In this document: positions 32,362-37,311 of the stretch, piece after piece
Layout: the number at the start of each line of letters is the position of its first letter
How positions within the stretch are numbered: position 1 is the first letter of the stretch
Assembly (NCBI GenBank): GCA_963642455.1
Contig: CAVIGM010000008.1
Coordinates: 1 to 37,311, forward strand
DNA from: Crickella sp963642455
GTDB lineage: Bacteria > Bacillota > Clostridia > Peptostreptococcales > Anaerovoracaceae
Length of the DNA: 37,311 nucleotides
Direction: 5' to 3'
Notes under the pieces: generated by a model
Seen by the model: the letters and a program-made list of their open reading frames with translations, nothing else
What the model was told of the DNA's origin: nothing
Database searches by the model: none
Program-made: the position numbers and the translations under genes

Positions 32362-33840
32362 ATGCCAGTTGACAATGTTTCGGGTTTTTTTACAGTTAGT
32401 AATATCCTGCTGATTTTCTATACTGTTAACTTCTTGTTAGCAATAGGTATTATTTTCTTTGACAAAAAAACGCCTGTAGCAACGCTCGCGTGGGTGATGG
32501 TGCTCTTCCTACTGCCTGTCATAGGCATCGTCCTATATATAATTTTCTCGCAGCATATCGCCAGACTTAAGATATATAAGATGAGCGATAACGAGATGCA
32601 AATAGGTATGGAGAAGCTAAGGCTTCAGGCCGAAAGGCTCGAGGATAATCCGTGGATCCACTATAACACCGTAGTCGGTAAATGGAAGGAACTTGCTGCC
32701 TTCAATCTAAGCTATGCTGATTCTTTTATAACGCATAATGAAGAGCTTGAGCTTATCACTGACGGAACCGAGTGGTTCGACAGGGTTCTTGAGGATATCG
32801 AGAATGCAAAAGAGAGCATCAATGTCATTTTCTTCGTCGTCAAGGACGATTTCGTTGGAAAGAAATTCCTTAAGGCTCTGACAAAAAAGGCGAGAGAGGG
32901 CGTAGAGGTCAGACTCCTAATGGATGCTCTTGGAAGCAAGGAGATGAACAAGCGCAAGCTAAGGGAGTTCGAAGAAGCCGGCGGCAAATATGCTTTTTTC
33001 TTTGAGCCTAAGATTAGGAACATCTATCTTAGAATCAATTACCGTAACCACAGAAAAATCGTTATTATAGATAAGAAAGTCGCTTATACAGGCGGTTTCA
33101 ATATCGCAAAAGAATATCTTGGTGCAAAGAAGAAATTCGGCTATTGGAGAGACTCTGCGATACGAGTTAAGGGTACAGCTGTAGCTATGCTCAATCTCAA
33201 TATGCTGCTTGACTGGGATTATGCGAGCGGTGAGAAGACTGATTACACTAAGGAAGCGTATGCGGAGGATTTGAACAAGGAATTCGCTGGAGATATACTT
33301 GCTCAGATCGTATCCTGCGGCCCAAGTTCGCCTAAAGAGCAGATCAAAATGGCAATGATGAAGATGATAGTAAATGCAAAAGATAGCATTTACATTCAGA
33401 CTCCGTATTTCGTGCCTGACGAGAGCATAATCAACGCCTTGATACTTGCGGCAAATTCAGGTGTCGAAATAAATATAATGATCCCTTGCATGCCGGATCA
33501 TCCTTTCGTATACAGAACTACGCTTCTAAATGCCGGCACTCTTATCGAAAACGGAGCTAATATTTATATTTACGAGAACGGCTTCATGCATGCGAAGACC
33601 TTGGTTGTAGATGACGAGGTTGCAACAATAGGCTCATGCAATTTCGATATAAGAAGCTTCAGGCTTAATTTCGAGACAAATGCCTTTGTGTATGACAGAA
33701 GATTTGCGCAGATTATGGTCAATCAGTTCCATGAGGATATTAAGCTCAGCAGGAGATATACAGCCGAGGACAGAGCTAATATTTCGATATACGAGAGAAT
33801 GGCCGAATCAATATCGAGACTTCTAACCGAGGTTTTATAA
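32362..33840 (+). CDS. cls: Cardiolipin synthase (phospholipase D family)
   Basis: This 492-residue membrane enzyme condenses two phosphatidylglycerols to cardiolipin. There are two N-terminal membrane helices (about 12-33 and 41-63). Two HKD motifs are present: N-H-R-K-I-V-I-I-D with G-G-F-N, and M-H-A-K-T-L-V-V-D with G-S-C-N-F-D-x-R-S. ATG 32362 lies 8 nt after AGGAG. The frame opens earlier at TTG 32353, which sits on the ribosome binding site. It begins 2 nt after the miaB stop. Together with the PlsY/GpsA fusion it gives this operon a phospholipid theme. Confidence 0.93.
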   Translation: MPVDNVSGFFTVSNILLIFYTVNFLLAIGIIFFDKKTPVATLAWVMVLFLLPVIGIVLYIIFSQHIARLKIYKMSDNEMQIGMEKLRLQAERLEDNPWIHYNTVVGKWKELAAFNLSYADSFITHNEELELITDGTEWFDRVLEDIENAKESINVIFFVVKDDFVGKKFLKALTKKAREGVEVRLLMDALGSKEMNKRKLREFEEAGGKYAFFFEPKIRNIYLRINYRNHRKIVIIDKKVAYTGGFNIAKEYLGAKKKFGYWRDSAIRVKGTAVAMLNLNMLLDWDYASGEKTDYTKEAYAEDLNKEFAGDILAQIVSCGPSSPKEQIKMAMMKMIVNAKDSIYIQTPYFVPDESIINALILAANSGVEINIMIPCMPDHPFVYRTTLLNAGTLIENGANIYIYENGFMHAKTLVVDDEVATIGSCNFDIRSFRLNFETNAFVYDRRFAQIMVNQFHEDIKLSRRYTAEDRANISIYERMAESISRLLTEVL

Positions 33841-33875
33841 AATATATAGAAATAGATAAAAGGGAATAAATATAT

Positions 33876-34490
33876 ATGAGTGGAATTATATTTACTAAAT
33901 TACTAAGCTTGCCAGGAATAATCGTCGCGCTTTCATTCCACGAATTCGCACACGCATGGATGTCAAATAAGCTCGGCGACCCAACACCGCAAAGGCAGGG
34001 GAGACTTACGCTTAATCCTATGGCTCATATTGATATAGTAGGCTTCGTAGCGCTTATACTCTGCGGCTTTGGCTGGGGTAAGCCTGTAGAAATCGACCCA
34101 TATTATTATAAGAAGCCAAGAAGAGACGAATTCCTCGTATCAATAGCAGGAGTGGCTTGCAACCTTATGTTAGCTGTTCTCTTTGCGATTCCAACCAAGC
34201 TGCTTTATTACGGAATGCAAGCAAGCGGCTCGGAGCTTCTTGAGATTGCCTTCTATGTTTTCTATTACACAGTAGCAATTAACCTTGTACTGATGGTCTT
34301 CAATCTCATTCCATGTCCGCCACTTGACGGATTTGGCATTGTAACAGAGCTCTTCAATTTGAAGAAATACAATTGGTGGTCACAGCTGTATAGATACGGC
34401 TCAATGATACTTCTGCTGCTGATTATAACCAATGTTACTGACCTTATAATTTCGCCTGTAGTGAATTTCTTCATGGGCCTGCTATTTTAG
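33876..34490 (+). CDS. Site-2-protease family (M50) membrane metalloprotease
   Basis: This 204-residue integral membrane protein has the zinc motif H-E-F-A-H (22-26) in the first helix and N-L-I-P-C-P-P-L-D-G (143-152) carrying the third zinc ligand. This is the compact M50 type without a PDZ domain, common in Firmicutes next to housekeeping genes. Its substrate is unknown and it is not RseP/RasP. ATG 33876 follows AAGGGA. It starts 35 nt after cls and is probably the last gene of the long operon. Confidence 0.9.
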   Translation: MSGIIFTKLLSLPGIIVALSFHEFAHAWMSNKLGDPTPQRQGRLTLNPMAHIDIVGFVALILCGFGWGKPVEIDPYYYKKPRRDEFLVSIAGVACNLMLAVLFAIPTKLLYYGMQASGSELLEIAFYVFYYTVAINLVLMVFNLIPCPPLDGFGIVTELFNLKKYNWWSQLYRYGSMILLLLIITNVTDLIISPVVNFFMGLLF

Positions 34491-34522
34491 AGCAATTCAT
34501 CACACAATCGTCACAATAGTTA

Positions 34523-34549
34523 TTAGCACTCTTCACAGATGAGTGCTAA
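34523..34549 (+). promoter_or_regulatory. CIRCE operator (HrcA binding site)
   Basis: This is a perfect consensus CIRCE dyad: TTAGCACTC, 9-nt spacer, GAGTGCTAA. HrcA binds it and represses heat-shock genes. It lies 41 nt before the clpB start. No convincing -35/-10 pair could be picked around it, though the promoter must be close. hrcA is not in the window. Confidence 0.96.
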
Positions 34550-34589
34550 TTTTATTTATAGAAAATGTAGATATAGGAGGTGTTAAATT

Positions 34590-37175
34590 ATGAACATCGA
34601 GAAATATACACAGAATGCTCAAGGAGCAATAATCGATTCGCAGAACCTTGCAATTGAATACGGACATCAGATGCTTGACGGCGAACATATTCTGATGGCT
34701 CTTTTGAAGCAGAATGACGGTCTTATTCCTAAGCTCCTTAAGAATATGAATGTCAATCTTGAATCCCTAATGGCTGATGTAGATGCTGAGCTTAATAAGC
34801 TTCCTAAGGTAAGCGGCGGCGCAGATAATATGTATAGCTCAAGAAGATTCAACAAGATATTCATGGACGCCGAGAACAATGCAGAGCAATTCAAGGACGA
34901 ATATGTAAGTGTTGAGCATATATTCCTTGCGCTTCTCTTAGAGAAAAACACTCCATCGAGCAGAATCCTCGCGAAATATGGAATAAGTCGTGAGACTTTT
35001 CTTGAGGCACTTTCTAAGGTTAGAGGCAATCAGAGAATTACATCCCAGAATCCTGAGGATAATTATGAGGCTCTATCTAAATACGGCAGGGACCTTGTCG
35101 AGATGGCGAGGGACGGCAAGCTCGATCCTGTAATCGGAAGAGATGCGGAGATCAGACATGCCATTCAGATTCTTTCGAGAAGAACCAAGAACAATCCTGT
35201 GCTTATAGGTGAGCCAGGCGTTGGTAAGACAGCCGTTGTAGAGGGACTTGCTCAGAGAATTCTAAGCGGCGATGTTCCTGAGGGCTTGAAGGACAAGACC
35301 ATTTATGCACTTGATATGGGATCACTTATTGCAGGTGCCAAATTCCGTGGCGAATTCGAAGAAAGGCTCAAGGCTGTACTTAACGAAATAGAAAAGTCCG
35401 ACGGAAGAATAATTCTCTTCATAGATGAGATACACAATATCGTCGGAGCCGGAAGAACCGAGGGATCAATGGATGCGGGCAATCTTCTTAAGCCTAAGCT
35501 TGCAAGAGGTGAGCTGCACTGCATAGGAGCAACAACTCTTGACGAATATCGCAAATATATCGAGAAAGATGCGGCCCTTGAGAGAAGGTTCCAGAAGGTT
35601 ATGGTTGACCAGCCTACAGTTGAAGATACCATTTCGATTCTTCGTGGCTTGAAGGAAAGATTCGAGATTCACCACGGCGTAAGAATTACCGACGGCGCAT
35701 TGATCTCTTGCGCAACCTTATCTGACCGATACATAAGCGACCGTTTTCTCCCTGATAAAGCGATTGACTTGATGGACGAGGCCGCAGCAAGAATAAGAAC
35801 AGAAATCGACAGCATGCCAACCGAACTTGATGAGATCTCTCGCAAAATCATGCAGATTGAAATCGAGAAGCAGGCTCTTAGCAAGGAAACAGACAAGGGA
35901 AGTGCCGCAAGGCTTGAGGCTCTTGAGAAAGAACTTGCCGAGCTCAAAGATGAGAGCGCGAAGATGAAGGCTCAGTGGGATAACGAGAAGTCCGCAATTG
36001 TAGATATCAAGAATACCAAGAGCCAGATCGAGAATATCCGTCTTGAGATTGAAGACGCTGAGAGAAATTACGATCTCGAGAAGCTTGCTAAGCTTAAATA
36101 CGGAACGCTTCCTGAGCTTGAGAAGAAGCTCGAGGAGCAGAAGCAGGCTGCTGAGAATAATAAAGAAGAAAGGCTTCTTAAGGAAGAAGTTACCGAAGAA
36201 GAGATTGCCGAGGTTATTTCGGCATGGACGGGAATTCCTGTAAGCAAGCTTGTTGAAAGCGAAAGAGATAAGCTTATCAAATTGCCTGAAATACTTCACA
36301 AGAGAGTAATAGGCCAGGACGAGGGTGTTCAGGCTGTATCAGAGGCCATTCTTCGTGCAAGAGCCGGACTCAAGGACGAGAACAGACCGATAGGATCTTT
36401 TATTTTCCTTGGACCTACAGGAGTTGGTAAGACCGAGCTTGCAAAAGCCCTGTCCGAGACGCTCTTTGATTCAGAGAGGAACCTGATTCGTATAGACATG
36501 TCTGAGTACATGGAAAAGCATTCAGTTTCCCGTCTTGTAGGAGCGCCTCCGGGCTATGTAGGCTACGATGAGGGCGGACAGCTCACCGAGGCGGTAAGGA
36601 GAAAACCATATAGTGTAATCCTCTTTGACGAAATCGAAAAGGCACATCCTGATGTTTTCAATATTCTGCTGCAGCTTCTTGATGATGGAAGACTTACTGA
36701 CAATCAGGGCAGAACGGTTGATTTCAAGAATACGATTGTAATAATGACATCGAATATCGGAAGCTCGGATCTTATTGATTCGATGAGCGAGGATGGCAGC
36801 ATTGATGCCGAGGTTAAGGATAGGGTAGTGGCCCAGCTGAATTCGTATTTCAGACCGGAGTTCATCAATCGTATTGACGATATAATCGTATTTAGCCCTC
36901 TGACCAAGGCGAATATCGTGGATATAATCAAGCTGTCGCTTGGCGGAATTAAGAAGAGACTTGCTGATAGAAATATCGAGCTTGAAATGACGGATGCGGC
37001 GCTTAACTTCATTGCGGATGAGGCCTACGAACCTCAATATGGCGCAAGACCTATCAATCGTTTCTTGCAAAAGAACGTTGAGACGGCAATCGCAAGCGGC
37101 ATTATCAAGGGCGAAATCGTCGATGATTCGACCATCAAAGGCGACGTCGTCGATGGCAAGCTGGTCTTCAAATAA
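34590..37175 (+). CDS. clpB: ATP-dependent disaggregase ClpB
   Basis: This 861-residue Hsp100 chaperone rescues aggregated proteins together with DnaK. An N-terminal repeat domain (1-145) is followed by AAA1 with Walker A G-E-P-G-V-G-K-T (207-214). A long coiled-coil middle domain (about 405-530) follows, then AAA2 with Walker A G-P-T-G-V-G-K-T (608-615) and the D2-small domain. The full middle domain separates it from ClpC, ClpA and ClpE. ATG 34590 lies after AGGAGG. The CIRCE element upstream predicts HrcA-controlled heat induction. In many Firmicutes clpB is under CtsR, so HrcA control is worth noting. Confidence 0.97.
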   Translation: MNIEKYTQNAQGAIIDSQNLAIEYGHQMLDGEHILMALLKQNDGLIPKLLKNMNVNLESLMADVDAELNKLPKVSGGADNMYSSRRFNKIFMDAENNAEQFKDEYVSVEHIFLALLLEKNTPSSRILAKYGISRETFLEALSKVRGNQRITSQNPEDNYEALSKYGRDLVEMARDGKLDPVIGRDAEIRHAIQILSRRTKNNPVLIGEPGVGKTAVVEGLAQRILSGDVPEGLKDKTIYALDMGSLIAGAKFRGEFEERLKAVLNEIEKSDGRIILFIDEIHNIVGAGRTEGSMDAGNLLKPKLARGELHCIGATTLDEYRKYIEKDAALERRFQKVMVDQPTVEDTISILRGLKERFEIHHGVRITDGALISCATLSDRYISDRFLPDKAIDLMDEAAARIRTEIDSMPTELDEISRKIMQIEIEKQALSKETDKGSAARLEALEKELAELKDESAKMKAQWDNEKSAIVDIKNTKSQIENIRLEIEDAERNYDLEKLAKLKYGTLPELEKKLEEQKQAAENNKEERLLKEEVTEEEIAEVISAWTGIPVSKLVESERDKLIKLPEILHKRVIGQDEGVQAVSEAILRARAGLKDENRPIGSFIFLGPTGVGKTELAKALSETLFDSERNLIRIDMSEYMEKHSVSRLVGAPPGYVGYDEGGQLTEAVRRKPYSVILFDEIEKAHPDVFNILLQLLDDGRLTDNQGRTVDFKNTIVIMTSNIGSSDLIDSMSEDGSIDAEVKDRVVAQLNSYFRPEFINRIDDIIVFSPLTKANIVDIIKLSLGGIKKRLADRNIELEMTDAALNFIADEAYEPQYGARPINRFLQKNVETAIASGIIKGEIVDDSTIKGDVVDGKLVFK

Positions 37176-37264
37176 AGGGCGCGCAAAGGCCCTTCAAGAA
37201 GCAGTTGCCGCGCCAAGTGACGAAGAAGTTGCTCAAAGGTAAGCCCTCTCGGGCTTGGGATTCA

Positions 37265-37307
37265 CAAAAATAGAGAAAATCGCGTGTTTTCGAGCCGATT
37301 TTCTCTA
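37265..37307 (-). terminator. Intrinsic terminator on the minus strand
   Basis: A perfect 12-bp inverted repeat (37271-37282 with 37296-37307) around 13 nt is followed, on the minus strand, by a T5 run (37266-37270 read in reverse). It would end a leftward gene located beyond the right edge, facing clpB. On the + strand no T-run follows. Two shorter GC hairpins between clpB and this site (37175-37194 and 37241-37256) also lack T-runs. Confidence 0.72.
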
Positions 37308-37311
37308 CTCA

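Noticed and set aside
37175..37256. GC hairpins after clpB as its terminator
   Set aside because: Both AAGGGC/GCCCTT and AAGCCC/GGGCTT lack a following T-run, so neither can be called an intrinsic terminator.
1..37311. CRISPR arrays, tRNA or rRNA genes, insertion sequences, prophage or defence genes
   Set aside because: Looked for on both strands by eye; no regularly spaced repeats, cloverleaf sequences, transposase motifs or phage-like genes were seen.

Overview
The window looks like a piece of a draft chromosome from a low-to-mid GC Bacillota (Firmicutes), most likely class Clostridia. Reasons: the gene order (polC end)..rimP-nusA-ylxR-infB-rbfA-nrnA-truB-ribF-rpsO-pnp and rnc-smc-ftsY..der-plsY-gpsA-miaB, a ThiT-type thiamine transporter under a TPP riboswitch, a CIRCE operator before clpB, strong GGAGG ribosome binding sites, some TTG starts, and several promoters with a TGN extended -10. 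I cannot name the genus. Every convincing gene is on the + strand. There is one run of N, an assembly gap, at 14213-14449.

Layout. (1) 1-39: what looks like the last codons of polC, then a terminator. (2) 174-2688: a metal-efflux operon: an SmtB/CzrA-type zinc sensor, a free heavy-metal-binding domain and a Zn/Cd/Pb-type P1B ATPase. (3) 2699-3434: a 44-nt inverted repeat, a TPP riboswitch and thiT. (4) 3441-11552: the translation/transcription operon rimP-nusA-ylxR-infB-rbfA-nrnA-truB-ribF, closely packed and often overlapping. (5) 11605-14212: rpsO with a structured leader, then pnp. (6) 14463-18543: after the gap, a DUF2207 membrane protein on an apparently leaderless mRNA, then ppk1. (7) 18567-34490: ileS-rlmN-rnc-smc-ftsY-der-(plsY-gpsA fusion)-miaB-cls-M50 protease, mostly abutting or overlapping, so probably one long transcript. 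(8) 34523-37175: clpB behind a CIRCE operator. (9) 37265-37307: a terminator pointing leftwards, which suggests a convergent gene beyond the right edge.

Most of the window is housekeeping: ribosome maturation, initiation, RNA decay, tRNA/rRNA modification, chromosome condensation, membrane targeting and phospholipid synthesis. No phage, insertion sequence, CRISPR array, tRNA or rRNA gene was seen. The most unusual items are: a single polypeptide joining a PlsY-like membrane domain, with two of its three catalytic motifs degraded, to an intact GpsA; a type-2 isoleucyl-tRNA synthetase whose HXGH signature reads GXHH (G-I-H-H); a metal/thiamine cassette lying between polC and rimP; a thiT Shine-Dalgarno sequence buried in a terminator-like hairpin; and the leaderless DUF2207 gene.
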